Source: Gelria sp. Kuro-4
GTDB taxonomy: Bacteria > Bacillota > DTU030 > DUMP01
Direction of reading: 5' to 3'
NCBI RefSeq assembly: GCF_019668485.1
Contig: NZ_AP024619.1
Location: 1,425,001-1,489,000 of the forward strand
DNA: 64,000 nt
The position numbers were made by a program, and so were the translations under genes. The notes below the pieces were generated by a model, which worked only from the letters and a program-made list of their open reading frames with translations, made no database searches and was not told the origin of the DNA. Shown here piece after piece: positions 1 through 8,004 of this stretch; the stretch's first letter is position 1, and every line of letters starts with the position of its first letter.

Positions 1-297
1 CTTATGTCCCCATACCCGGGCCTTTTTTAGTTCCCCCCTTCCTGGGACTGAAGGTGGAAAAGCATTTTAAGATAATATTACACGTCCATTGCAATAATCC
101 TGCTTGAGGTTAAAATAATTTTTGTTTTTGCCATCGGTGTTTCCTCCATGGAAGGGCAGAGGAAGGGCAGAAAATGCCGAAACGACAGGGATAAAGACAA
201 AAAGCAAGAAAATAGCTTTCGGAATAGAGGAAAACAAACTTTCACGGAGAAACAATATACTAGGAGAATATTACCGTAATGTTAAGGGGGATAGCAA
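1..297. other. Gene-free, AT-richer leader before larA
   Basis: No convincing gene is seen in the first 297 bases. A CCCGGG followed by a T run near positions 15-28 looks like the tail of a terminator of a gene lying upstream of the window. A 62-codon minus-strand reading frame here encodes a hydrophobic stretch, but it lacks a clear ribosome binding site and crosses the probable larA promoter region. The rest is AT-richer than the coding DNA and probably carries the larA promoter; no pair of hexamers stands out. Confidence 0.5.
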
Positions 298-1566
298 ATG
301 GAGCTCCGTTTTCTTTACCCGGACATAGAAGCAGTGAACATTCCTGCCGGCAATCTACTCGGGGTGTTCGAACCTAAGGAAGCGCCTGTGGGCGGCAATG
401 AAGGTGAAATCATCCGCCAGGGGCTGGCGGCCCCCTTCGGCACGCCCAGGCTCAAGGAGATGGCCCGACCAGGGCAGAAAATTCTCATTATCGGGGACGA
501 TAACACGCGGTTAACGCCGGTGGAGAAGATTCTTCCGTTTGTGGAGGAAGAATTGGCAGCAGCCGGAGTAAAAACAGACGACATCACCCTGATGATCGGG
601 TACGGGACGCATCGCTCGATGACGACCGAGGAAAAGCAAAGAAAATACGGCCGGTACACAGGTGGGCCGTATCGTTTGTTGGAGCACGATTTTCGCCGTA
701 CAGAAGATCTCGTTCACTTGGGCAAAACCGAACGCGGTACCGAGGTTTGGGTCAATAAGGCCGTTATCGAAGCGGATCTCGTGATAGGGCTCGGGCACAT
801 AGTACCGCACCGGGTGGCGGGGTTCAGCGGCGGCGCAAAGATCATTCAGCCTGCCGTCTGTGGTGAAATAACCACTGGCCAGACACACTGGCTGAGCGCG
901 CGATTCCCGGGCAAAGAAATCATGGGGAAAGCAGACAACCCGGTGCGCCTGGAAATGGAGGCCGTGGCCCGCCAAGCCGGCCTGAGTTTCATCATCAACG
1001 CCGTGCAGGACCGCAGCGGGCGCATCGTAAGGGTGGTGGCTGGCGATCCTGTAGTCGCCCACCGGGTGGGTACCCAGATAGCGCTGGATGTATTTGGGGT
1101 GGGGATTCCTCGCCTGGGAGACATAGTAATCACCGATACTTACCCGGCCGACATCGAGATGTGGCAGGCGGCCAAAGGGATGTACATGGCAGACCTGGCG
1201 GTAAGGGATGGTGGGGTAGTGATTTTGGTAACACCCTGCCCTGAGGGCGTGGCGGCGCAGCATCCTGAGGTAGAGCGTTACGGGTACCGAACGTACGCCG
1301 AAACAGAGAAACTGGTGGCTACCGGGGAGATAAAGGACCTCAGTGCGGCGGCGCATCTGGTGCATGTGGGTGAGGTAATCCACAAATGTGCCCGCTGTTA
1401 CCTGGTTTCCCCGGGGATTGACGCTGAGACGGCCCGCCGCCTCGGCTTCACCTGGATGCCTTCGGCGCAGAGGGCGTTAGATGAGGCCTTTGGACTCCTA
1501 GAAAAAAATGCGGCCGTACTGGCTTTCCGGCATGCGGGCGAAATCCTGCCGGTGGTGGGCAACTAG
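298..1566 (+). CDS. larA: LarA-family nickel-dependent 2-hydroxyacid racemase/epimerase
   Basis: The 422-residue protein has the length and motif set of lactate racemase LarA (DUF2088). The functional residues fall at a constant offset of three from Lactiplantibacillus plantarum LarA: His105 in GTHR, His171 in VPHRVAGFSGG, Lys181 (the lysine that carries the nickel pincer cofactor in the family) and His197. The ATG is preceded by AAGGGGG. LarA homologues act on lactate, malate, gluconate and other 2-hydroxy acids, so the substrate is open. The next gene, 23 bases on, is an IlvD/Edd dehydratase, which suggests a sugar acid rather than lactate. The cofactor genes larB, larC and larE are not in the window. 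The family call is firm; the substrate is inference. Confidence 0.9.
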   Translation: MELRFLYPDIEAVNIPAGNLLGVFEPKEAPVGGNEGEIIRQGLAAPFGTPRLKEMARPGQKILIIGDDNTRLTPVEKILPFVEEELAAAGVKTDDITLMIGYGTHRSMTTEEKQRKYGRYTGGPYRLLEHDFRRTEDLVHLGKTERGTEVWVNKAVIEADLVIGLGHIVPHRVAGFSGGAKIIQPAVCGEITTGQTHWLSARFPGKEIMGKADNPVRLEMEAVARQAGLSFIINAVQDRSGRIVRVVAGDPVVAHRVGTQIALDVFGVGIPRLGDIVITDTYPADIEMWQAAKGMYMADLAVRDGGVVILVTPCPEGVAAQHPEVERYGYRTYAETEKLVATGEIKDLSAAAHLVHVGEVIHKCARCYLVSPGIDAETARRLGFTWMPSAQRALDEAFGLLEKNAAVLAFRHAGEILPVVGN

Positions 1567-1589
1567 GTATAAAGTGGGGGAGAGGAAAG

Positions 1590-3308
1590 GTGTACAAAAG
1601 TCAAAAGCTCGCCCGGGTGGCGCCGGAGATCGGGGCGCTGCGGCTGGGAATGGGGTGGAGCCCGGAGGATCTGGAGAAGCCGCAGGTGCTCGTTGAAAGC
1701 ACGGCCGGGACCAGCCACCCGGGAAGCGTTCATCTGGGTTCGCTCGCGCAGGCGGCCGGCGAGGGCGTACGCGGCAGCGGCGGCCAGCCTTCGTTTTTCA
1801 CGGTAACTGACATCTGCGACGGGATTGCCCAGGGGCACGACGGGATGAACTACTCCCTGGCCTCGCGCGAGTTCATCTGTAACCTGATCGAGATCCACGC
1901 CCGCAGCACGCCCTTTGACGGTCTGGTGCTGGTGTCTTCCTGCGACAAGGCTGTCCCGGCTCACCTCATGGCAGCGGCGCGCCTGGGACTGCCTGCGGTG
2001 CACGTTCCCGGCGGTACCATGCCTGCCGGGCCGGATTTCCTAACGCTGGAGCAGATCGGGACCTACAACGTGAAACTGGAGCAGGGAGAGATCTCGCCCG
2101 AAGCGTTTCGCCGCTATGAACTGAACGCCTGCCCCTCCTGTGGGGCCTGCCAGTTCATGGGCACGGCCTGCACCATGCAGGTTATGGCCGAGGCCCTGGG
2201 GCTTGCTTTGCCGGGGAGCGCGCTTCTCCCTGCGGCGCAGAATGCCATCCTGAGAAGTGCCCGGGCGGCGGGGCAGGCGGTGGCCTGTCTGATCGACGCA
2301 GGCATCACGGCCAAAGACATCCTCACGCCTGCCGCCTTCCGCAACGCCATCCGGGTACACGCCGCCATCGCGGGCTCCACCAACGTGCTCCTGCACCTGC
2401 CGGCCGTCGCCCACGAGCTGGGCATTGCGCTGGAGCCTCGCCTCTTCGATGAAATCAACCGCCAGGTACCATGGCTGGTGGATACGAAGCCGGGCGGTCG
2501 CTACCCCACAGAGCTCATGCGTTACGCCGGCGGGGTTCCGGCGGTGATGCGGGAGATAAAGGATCTCCTCGAGCTCGACGCCCTCACCGTAACCGGAAAG
2601 ACCGTGGGGGAGAACCTGGAGGAGCTGGAGGCGCGCGGCTACTTCGCGCTGGGGGAGCTCGAGCTTAAGCGCTTCGGCCTGCACAAGGAGGACGTCATCC
2701 GGCCGCGTTCGCACCCGCTGCGCCCGGAGGGCGGCATCGCCGTGCTGAGCGGGAACCTGGCCCCGCTCGGGGCGGTGGTGAAGCCGGCGGCCATCGTTCC
2801 CCGGATGCTCTGCCACACCGGCCCCGCTGTCCCCTTCAACTCCGAAGAGGAGGCCTACCGGGCCATCGTCGAGAAGCGCATTCGGCCCGGCTCCGTCATC
2901 GTGATCCGCTACGAAGGCCCGCGCGGCTCCGGTATGCCCGAGATGTTCTACACCACCGAGGCCTTGGCGGCTGATCCCGAGCTGGTGGCCTCTACGGCCA
3001 TTGTCACCGATGGCCGCTTCTCCGGCGCCACGCGCGGCCCGGCGGTCGGCCACGTTTCGCCCGAGGCGATAAGCGGCGGGCCCCTCGCCCTGATAGAAGC
3101 GGGCGACCTCATCCGCATCGATATTCCAGGTCGGCGCCTCGACCTGGTGGGTGTAGCCGGGGCGGAAAAAAGCCCGGAGGAAATGGAGCGCATCCTGGCG
3201 GAGCGGCGGGCGACCTGGCAGCCGCCGGCGCTTCCCGAGAAGAAAGGCGTGCTCAAGATCTACTGCCGCTCAGCCGCCTCGGCCATGCAGGGCGGCTACC
3301 TGGAGTGA
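1590..3308 (+). CDS. IlvD/Edd-family dehydratase, probably for a sugar acid
   Basis: This 572-residue protein belongs to the dihydroxy-acid/6-phosphogluconate dehydratase family, which uses an Fe-S cluster to dehydrate 2,3-dihydroxy acids to 2-oxo acids. Cluster-type cysteines appear in SSCDK (near residue 112) and CPSCGACQFMGTAC (near residues 180-193). C-terminal RYEGPRGSGMPEM and TDGRFSGATRGP match the substrate and metal-binding blocks of the family. The GTG start has GGGGGAGAGG upstream. No ilvB, ilvC or leu genes are nearby, and the CDK motif is followed by AVPAH instead of the more usual PG, so an aldonate or another sugar acid is more likely than the branched-chain amino acid substrate. 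It is probably cotranscribed with the LarA-type gene. Confidence 0.85.
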   Translation: MYKSQKLARVAPEIGALRLGMGWSPEDLEKPQVLVESTAGTSHPGSVHLGSLAQAAGEGVRGSGGQPSFFTVTDICDGIAQGHDGMNYSLASREFICNLIEIHARSTPFDGLVLVSSCDKAVPAHLMAAARLGLPAVHVPGGTMPAGPDFLTLEQIGTYNVKLEQGEISPEAFRRYELNACPSCGACQFMGTACTMQVMAEALGLALPGSALLPAAQNAILRSARAAGQAVACLIDAGITAKDILTPAAFRNAIRVHAAIAGSTNVLLHLPAVAHELGIALEPRLFDEINRQVPWLVDTKPGGRYPTELMRYAGGVPAVMREIKDLLELDALTVTGKTVGENLEELEARGYFALGELELKRFGLHKEDVIRPRSHPLRPEGGIAVLSGNLAPLGAVVKPAAIVPRMLCHTGPAVPFNSEEEAYRAIVEKRIRPGSVIVIRYEGPRGSGMPEMFYTTEALAADPELVASTAIVTDGRFSGATRGPAVGHVSPEAISGGPLALIEAGDLIRIDIPGRRLDLVGVAGAEKSPEEMERILAERRATWQPPALPEKKGVLKIYCRSAASAMQGGYLE

Positions 3309-3315
3309 CGAAAAG

Positions 3316-3349
3316 CCCCGCAGCGGTAAGCTGCTGCGGGGTTCTTTTT
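3316..3349 (+). terminator. Rho-independent terminator after the dehydratase gene
   Basis: CCCCGCAGC pairs with GCTGCGGGG around an eight-base loop, followed by TTCTTTTT. It closes the larA-dehydratase unit and lies just before the 3' end of the opposing deacetylase gene. Confidence 0.9.
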
Positions 3350-3360
3350 CGCCTATTGCC

Positions 3361-4422
3361 CTATCTCACCTGGCGGTCTGCCCGGCCGCGACTCCCCGGT
3401 TGCTGCGTCACCACGCGCTTTTCCGCTTGTGGGGAACCAAAGCCGAAGAGCTCCGAGACGGTGACAAACTCGTATCCTTTGCTGCGCAATTGGTCGATGA
3501 TGGCGGGCAGGGCCTGGTAGGTTTGCGGCTTGCCTTCGTGCAGCAGGATGACGGCACCCGGCCGCACGTGGCTTACCACGCTGCTTACGATGTGCTGTGC
3601 ACTCGTGGCTTCCCAGTCACGGGGATCGACGTTCCACAGGACGATGGTTTGTCCCAGTTCCTCGGCCGTTTCAAGGACGGTGCTGTTGGTTGCCCCGTAC
3701 GGGGGGCGGAAGTAGTAGACAGGGCGTTTGGTGATTTGGTAGATGGAGGTACCTGCGTCCCAGAACTCTTCCTGTACCTGAGGCTTTTCCAACCAGGTGA
3801 GTTTGCGGTGGGAGTACGAGTGCGCACCAATCTCGTGCCCGTCGGCGGCCGCCTTTTTCACCAACTGCGCCTCCTTGGCGGCGTTCCGCCCGACAAAGAA
3901 GAACGTAGCCGGAACATGCTTTTCGCGGAGCACCGCCAGGTACTTTTCCGTCCACTCGGGAGCCGGGCCGTCATCAAACGTGAGGGCGATGCGTTTACCT
4001 GCCTGCGGGTTTCCGCCCAGCCGCTCGGCGCTGTACTGCTTGTTTGGAAAAGCCGCCTGGCGGAGCGCAGCCTTGGCGGCTTCCGGTGCCGGTGGCGGCC
4101 CGGCTTCGGCGGGGGCAGCCGGCGGGGGAGCAAGGTCGGCAACGGGGGTGGTGCTCCCCGGGTTCTCCTGGTACACGGCGGCGGGCACGGTCGGCTGCGG
4201 TGGTGCTTCCGGTGCTGTACCTTTTACACCTTGGTCTTTCGGCTGCTCCGGCTCTTCCTGCGCCGGTTGGTCGGTGGCGGCGGCCACGCGCATGGCCGGG
4301 CCTGCCACCAACCTGCTCTCCACGAGAGCGGCAGCCAGGGTCCAGGAGGCGAAGAGAAAAAGCACGGTCAACACACCCACGGCAAAAAGTCCTTTACGTC
4401 CCTTGAACAAATTTGGCACCAC
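3361..4422 (-). CDS. Membrane-anchored polysaccharide deacetylase (NodB domain)
   Basis: The 353-residue protein begins with a basic stretch and one hydrophobic segment (about residues 11-34). A Pro/Ala/Glu-rich linker to about residue 125 follows, then a carbohydrate esterase 4 NodB domain. Visible catalytic and metal motifs are TFDDGP (Asp150, Asp151), HSYSH (His201, His205), RPPYG (239-243) and a late LLHE (His295). It should remove N-acetyl groups from peptidoglycan or a related polymer outside the membrane. The GTG start has GGGAGAGG upstream. It is transcribed alone, convergent with the dehydratase gene. A second, PdaB-like deacetylase lies 1.1 kb away on the other strand. Confidence 0.9.
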   Translation of the reverse strand: MVPNLFKGRKGLFAVGVLTVLFLFASWTLAAALVESRLVAGPAMRVAAATDQPAQEEPEQPKDQGVKGTAPEAPPQPTVPAAVYQENPGSTTPVADLAPPPAAPAEAGPPPAPEAAKAALRQAAFPNKQYSAERLGGNPQAGKRIALTFDDGPAPEWTEKYLAVLREKHVPATFFFVGRNAAKEAQLVKKAAADGHEIGAHSYSHRKLTWLEKPQVQEEFWDAGTSIYQITKRPVYYFRPPYGATNSTVLETAEELGQTIVLWNVDPRDWEATSAQHIVSSVVSHVRPGAVILLHEGKPQTYQALPAIIDQLRSKGYEFVTVSELFGFGSPQAEKRVVTQQPGSRGRADRQVR

Positions 4423-4698
4423 GGCTGTCCTCTCCCATTTCGAGCCGGTTGGAAGTCTTTCGTTCTTTTACCTCATGATACCACTTTTCGTCGCTGCGAA
4501 GGTTACAAAAAAGCAAAAGTTTGTCCTGGAAGTTCCCGCCGGTTAAGAGCCCGGGGGTTTTTCTTGTCTGCGGCGGCCGGGTATGATGCGACCCTTGCGG
4601 GGAGGTGAAATCAAGCTGGTCTTTTCCCGGCTGGGGCGGTTGTGGTATGATAGGGCTGTATCACCGCCGGGCGGAGCCCGGGCGCCGGGGGGAGAGCC

Positions 4699-5376
4699 GT
4701 GCCTGACATCCATGCTGTGCTGTTTGATCTGGATGGTACCCTTATCGATACCAACCGGCTCGTGATCGAGTCGTTCCAGTATACGCTGAGGCTGCATCTC
4801 GGGCGCGAGGTTCCGGCTGCCGAAATCGTGCCAACCTTTGGCATGCCGCTCATCGAGGGCCTACGCCACTTCTCAGCGGAGAAGGCGGAGGAGATGCTTG
4901 CCACCTACCGCAGCTACAACGAATCCCGGCACGACGCCACTACCACCCTTATCCCGGGTGCCAAGGAAACGCTCGCGGCTTTGAAAGAAGCGGGGCTTTC
5001 CCTGGCGCTGGTCACCTCTAAACGGCGCGGGCTGGCCCTCAGGGGGCTCAAGCTTTTTGGCCTGGATGCGTACATGGACGCCGTCATCACGCCCGAAGAC
5101 ACAGTGCGGCACAAGCCGGAGCCGGAACCGGTGCTGAAAGCATTGGAGCTGCTCGGTGCGCGCCCGCACGGCGCGCTCATGGTGGGTGACAGCCCCATGG
5201 ACCTGGCGTGTGCGCGGGCGGCTGGCAGCCGTACGGCCGCGGCGCTCTGGAGCGCCCTGCCGCGCGAACTGCTCCTGGCAGAAAAGCCGGACTTCCTGCT
5301 GGACGAGCTGTTGGATCTTCTAGACATCTGCTTACCGCACGGCCGGCGGGGCCGGGCCGGGGCAGAGACGGCCTGA
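4699..5376 (+). CDS. HAD-superfamily phosphatase, PpaX/Gph-like
   Basis: The 225-residue protein has the HAD motifs in order: FDLDGTL with Asp10 and Asp12 near the N-terminus, VTSKRRG (motif II), the Lys of RHKPEPEP and VGDSPMD (motif IV). The cap is the small helical type of the phosphoglycolate phosphatase / pyrophosphatase PpaX group. The overall pattern resembles Bacillus PpaX, which hydrolyses pyrophosphate released by HPr kinase, but HAD substrates cannot be fixed from sequence. The GTG start follows GGGGGGAGAGCC. The gene stands alone between divergent and following deacetylase genes and ends at a strong terminator. Confidence 0.85.
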   Translation: MPDIHAVLFDLDGTLIDTNRLVIESFQYTLRLHLGREVPAAEIVPTFGMPLIEGLRHFSAEKAEEMLATYRSYNESRHDATTTLIPGAKETLAALKEAGLSLALVTSKRRGLALRGLKLFGLDAYMDAVITPEDTVRHKPEPEPVLKALELLGARPHGALMVGDSPMDLACARAAGSRTAAALWSALPRELLLAEKPDFLLDELLDLLDICLPHGRRGRAGAETA

Positions 5377-5389
5377 GAATGAATGGGCA

Positions 5390-5419
5390 GAGGGTGTTTA
5401 AAAAGCACCCTCTTTTTTG
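5390..5419 (+). terminator. Rho-independent terminator after the HAD phosphatase gene
   Basis: GAGGGTG pairs with CACCCTC across a short AT loop and is followed by six T residues. Confidence 0.9.
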
Positions 5420-5550
5420 TTTTCCAGCCTCCGCTGAAGCCACGGGGCGTGTCAAGGCCCGCCGCGGAGTCTGGTGCACTTCCCGGCTGCCGCGAGGGAG
5501 AGTTCTATGCCCGCTGAAAAGGCCATAGGATGAAGGGAGGGGGGAGGTGC

Positions 5551-6366
5551 ATGAAGGTACTGTATTTTCCCTGGCCGCGCGTCATTATCGGCGCGGTGAT
5601 CATAAGTTTAGGACTTGGCCTAGGTGTGGCCGAATCGATAACCCGGCTCCTTCCTGTTCTAGCCCCCGCCGACCGCCTGGTCCCCATTTACTCGGTGGAG
5701 ACCCCGGCCAAAAAGGTGGCCATCTCCTTTGACGCCGCCTGGGGGGCGGACAAGACGGAGGAACTACTGCGCATCCTGGAAAAGTACAAGGTCAAAACGA
5801 CCTTCTTTTTGGTGGACTTTTGGATGGAGAAATATCCGGAGATGACGAAGAAAATTGCCGCCGCCGGCCACGAAATCGGCAACCACTCGGCCACCCACCC
5901 GCACATGGCGGCGTTAAGCCAGGCTCAGATCCGTGAAGAGCTTACGGCCACCAACAAGCGCATCAAAGACCTCACCGGGCAGGACCCGCTGCTCTTTCGC
6001 CCGCCCTTTGGCGAGTACAACAATACCCTCATTCGCACTGTAGAGGACCTGGGGATGTTTACCATTCAGTGGGATGTGGACTCACTCGACTGGCAGGACC
6101 TTTCTGCCGCCGAGATCGCCGGACGCGTGCTGGAGCAGGTGAAACCAGGATCCATCGTCCTTTTCCACAACAACGCCGTGCATACCCCCGAAGCTCTTCC
6201 CGGCATCATTGCAAAACTGCAGGCCGATGGTTACCAGATTGTCCCCGTCTCGCAACTCATTTACAAAGATCATTACTATATTGAAAGCCACAGCGGGCGT
6301 CAGTGCCCGAAACCGGGGCCGCGGCCCGCTGCCGGCGGCGGGGCAGGTGAGGTGCGGCCTGAGTGA
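5551..6366 (+). CDS. PdaB-like polysaccharide deacetylase
   Basis: The protein is 271 residues from the ATG at 5551, which follows GGGAGGGGGGAGGTGC. An in-frame ATG 21 bases upstream has no such site. One membrane segment (about residues 10-27) precedes a NodB domain. The metal motif reads SFDAAWG (Asp61), lacking the second Asp of TFDDG; this is usual in the PdaB/YlxY sporulation subgroup. HSATH (His112, His116), RPPFGEYN and LFHNN follow. In Bacillus, PdaB helps maintain the spore after late sporulation. The next gene encodes a small acid-soluble spore protein, which fits a sporulation role. Activity with the altered metal site is uncertain. Confidence 0.88.
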   Translation: MKVLYFPWPRVIIGAVIISLGLGLGVAESITRLLPVLAPADRLVPIYSVETPAKKVAISFDAAWGADKTEELLRILEKYKVKTTFFLVDFWMEKYPEMTKKIAAAGHEIGNHSATHPHMAALSQAQIREELTATNKRIKDLTGQDPLLFRPPFGEYNNTLIRTVEDLGMFTIQWDVDSLDWQDLSAAEIAGRVLEQVKPGSIVLFHNNAVHTPEALPGIIAKLQADGYQIVPVSQLIYKDHYYIESHSGRQCPKPGPRPAAGGGAGEVRPE

Positions 6367-6477
6367 GTGCCCGGTCTGGCAGAAGCCAGCAGGGACACCA
6401 GCTGTTCACTGGAATGGTGGAAGGAGGTTCCGGAAAAACTAACTTTGCCGCTACTTTAGTCTTAAGGAGTGAGGCTA

Positions 6478-6657
6478 ATGAGTAGGCGAGGTCGCGGGGT
6501 CATGTCCGAACGACTCAAGTACGAGTTAGCCGAAGAGCTCGGGGTGGCCGATGCGGTCCGTGACGGCTACTGGGGCGAGGTGTCATCGCGCAACTGCGGC
6601 AACCTGGTCCGGCTGGCGATCGAGCGGGCCGAAAGGGCACTGGCGGATAACAAGTAG
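6478..6657 (+). CDS. Small acid-soluble spore protein, alpha/beta type
   Basis: The 59-residue product carries the two SASP blocks: RLKYELAEELGV and a C-terminal stretch beginning EVSSRNCGNLVR. These proteins coat DNA in the dormant spore. The ATG at 6478 is eight bases after AAGGAG; a GTG three codons upstream overlaps that site and is rejected. The central spacer contains DGYWGE, common in clostridial members. Expression is expected in the forespore under sigma-G; no such promoter was assigned. Confidence 0.9.
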   Translation: MSRRGRGVMSERLKYELAEELGVADAVRDGYWGEVSSRNCGNLVRLAIERAERALADNK

Positions 6658-6664
6658 TGGCTGC

Positions 6665-6690
6665 GGGAGGTACGCTGTACCTCCCTAAGT
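6665..6690 (+). terminator. Hairpin after the spore protein gene
   Basis: GGGAGGTAC and GTACCTCCC form a perfect nine-pair stem with a three-base loop, seven bases after the stop codon. The T run is poor, so termination may be partial. Confidence 0.55.
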
Positions 6691-6694
6691 TATT

Positions 6695-6756
6695 GGCTGT
6701 CGGCGTTGGGCGCTTGGCGTTAGGAGAGATGAGGCTGTCGGCGTTGGGCGCTTGGC
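6695..6756. repeat. Perfect 24-bp direct repeat
   Basis: Two identical 24-base copies begin with GGCTGTCGGCGTTGG and sit at 6695-6718 and 6733-6756, a 38-base period. The spacer also contains GGCGTTAGG, a partial third unit. The repeat lies between the spore protein gene and the rubredoxin-like gene. Its function is unknown. Confidence 0.85.
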
Positions 6757-6833
6757 TTCTGGGCGCGCTTTTTGCCTAAGCCTGGAAGGAAAAAAGTGGG
6801 CATTGTCGAAATGCTTCTCAGGAGGTGAACTGT

Positions 6834-6959
6834 ATGGCTGTCTGGCAGTGCAGTAAGTGCGGCTTTGAGAAAGAGGGGCGCTGCAAACCCCAGAAGTGCC
6901 CGGAATGCGGCGAAAAGGGTACGTTTACGAAAAAAGAAGGAGGGGGTAAGAAGGCGTGA
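6834..6959 (+). CDS. RCKP-type rubredoxin-like metal-binding mini-protein
   Basis: This 41-residue protein, easily missed by length filters, begins MAVWQCSKCGF and contains GRCKPQKCPECG. The two CxxC pairs (CSKC and CPEC) form a rubredoxin-like knuckle able to bind iron or zinc, and the RCKP signature names the small family it resembles. The ATG follows GGAGGTGAACTGT. Its TGA overlaps the GTG of ptb (GTGA), so the two genes are probably translationally coupled. A role in electron transfer or metal sensing next to the 2-oxoacid oxidoreductase genes is inference. Confidence 0.85.
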   Translation: MAVWQCSKCGFEKEGRCKPQKCPECGEKGTFTKKEGGGKKA

Positions 6960-7861
6960 CCAAAAGCCTGGCTGAACTCTTAGCGAGGGCCAGGGAGTAC
7001 GGTCCGCTGCGCTTGGCGGTGGCGGCAGCGGAGGACGATGAGGTCCTTTTGGCGGTCAAGGCAGCACGGGAGCAAGGGATCGCCACCCCGCTTCTTGTCG
7101 GTCAGGAAGATAAGATCCGTGTCCGGGCGCAAGAGGTGGGCTTTGACCTGAGCGGTGTTGCGGTATACAACGAGCCCGGGGTAGCCGGCTGCGCCCGCCG
7201 AGCGGTGGAGCTGGTGAGCTCCGGACAGGCCGACCTGGTGATGAAGGGGCTCATGTCCACCGCTGACATCCTGCGCGCGGTGTTAGATAAAGAAGTGGGC
7301 CTCAGAACGGGCCGTATTCTCAGCCACGTGATGATTTACGAACTGCCTGGCTACGACCACCTCTTTTTCCTCACTGACGGCGGCATGAACCCGGCGCCGG
7401 ACCTGAAGCAGAAGGCCGACATCGTGGCCAATGCCGTGGAAACGGCCCACGCCCTCGGCATTGTCCGGCCTAAGGTGGCGGCCTTGGCGGCCGTTGAGGT
7501 GGTCAACCCGGACATGCCGGCCACCCTGGATGCGGCAGCCCTGGCGCAGATGGGTGCGCGCGGGCAGATCAAGGACTGCCTTATCGACGGCCCGCTCGCC
7601 CTGGACAACGCCATCAGCACCGAGGCGGCGGCCCACAAGGGTATCAAGAGCCCGGTGGCCGGGCAGGCCGACATTCTCCTGGTTCCCGATATTGAAGCCG
7701 GGAACCTTTTAGGCAAGGCCATGACCTACTTCGGCCACGGCAAGTCGGCGGGCATCATCGTCGGTGCCAGGACGCCGGTAGTGCTGGTGTCGCGGGCCGA
7801 TCCGCATGAAACAAAACTCCTTTCCATCGCCCTGGGTGTGGTGGCCACGAAAAAGAAGTAG
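6956..7861 (+). CDS. ptb: Phosphate butyryltransferase (phosphotransbutyrylase)
   Basis: The 301-residue protein matches the Ptb family in length and sequence, including LVMKGLMSTADILRAVLDKE, ILSHVMIYELP and TDGGMNPAPDL. It exchanges CoA for phosphate on butyryl-CoA and other short or branched acyl-CoAs, giving an acyl phosphate. The GTG start overlaps the stop of the preceding mini-protein gene. The following iorAB genes make an acyl-CoA from a 2-oxoacid, and butyrate kinase at 25.3 kb could harvest ATP from the acyl phosphate. The physiological substrate may therefore be a branched or aromatic acyl group. A strong terminator ends the unit. Confidence 0.92.
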   Translation: MTKSLAELLARAREYGPLRLAVAAAEDDEVLLAVKAAREQGIATPLLVGQEDKIRVRAQEVGFDLSGVAVYNEPGVAGCARRAVELVSSGQADLVMKGLMSTADILRAVLDKEVGLRTGRILSHVMIYELPGYDHLFFLTDGGMNPAPDLKQKADIVANAVETAHALGIVRPKVAALAAVEVVNPDMPATLDAAALAQMGARGQIKDCLIDGPLALDNAISTEAAAHKGIKSPVAGQADILLVPDIEAGNLLGKAMTYFGHGKSAGIIVGARTPVVLVSRADPHETKLLSIALGVVATKKK

Positions 7862-7875
7862 GCTATAATTAGGAA

Positions 7876-7903
7876 GCAGGGGAGGAACCCTCCCCTGTTT
7901 TCT
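7876..7903 (+). terminator. Rho-independent terminator after ptb
   Basis: CAGGGGAG pairs with CTCCCCTG around a short loop and is followed by TTTTCTT. Confidence 0.9.
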
Positions 7904-8004
7904 TATTCACAAAGAGGAATCGGGTCGCAATTGGCGAAATCTATGGTGGAGGATGGTAGGACGGTAGTTAGCAGAGCCGAAAATCTGCGAAAGGGGGAAG
8001 TAGC

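Noticed and set aside
511-1383. 290-codon minus-strand frame opposite larA
   Set aside because: It is the shadow of a well-supported LarA gene, has no family motif and lacks a ribosome binding site.
3400-4608. 402-codon plus-strand frame opposite the first deacetylase gene
   Set aside because: Length comes from GC-rich codon bias; the NodB motifs on the other strand are decisive.
6695-6756. CRISPR array
   Set aside because: Only two copies with a 14-base spacer and no cas genes.
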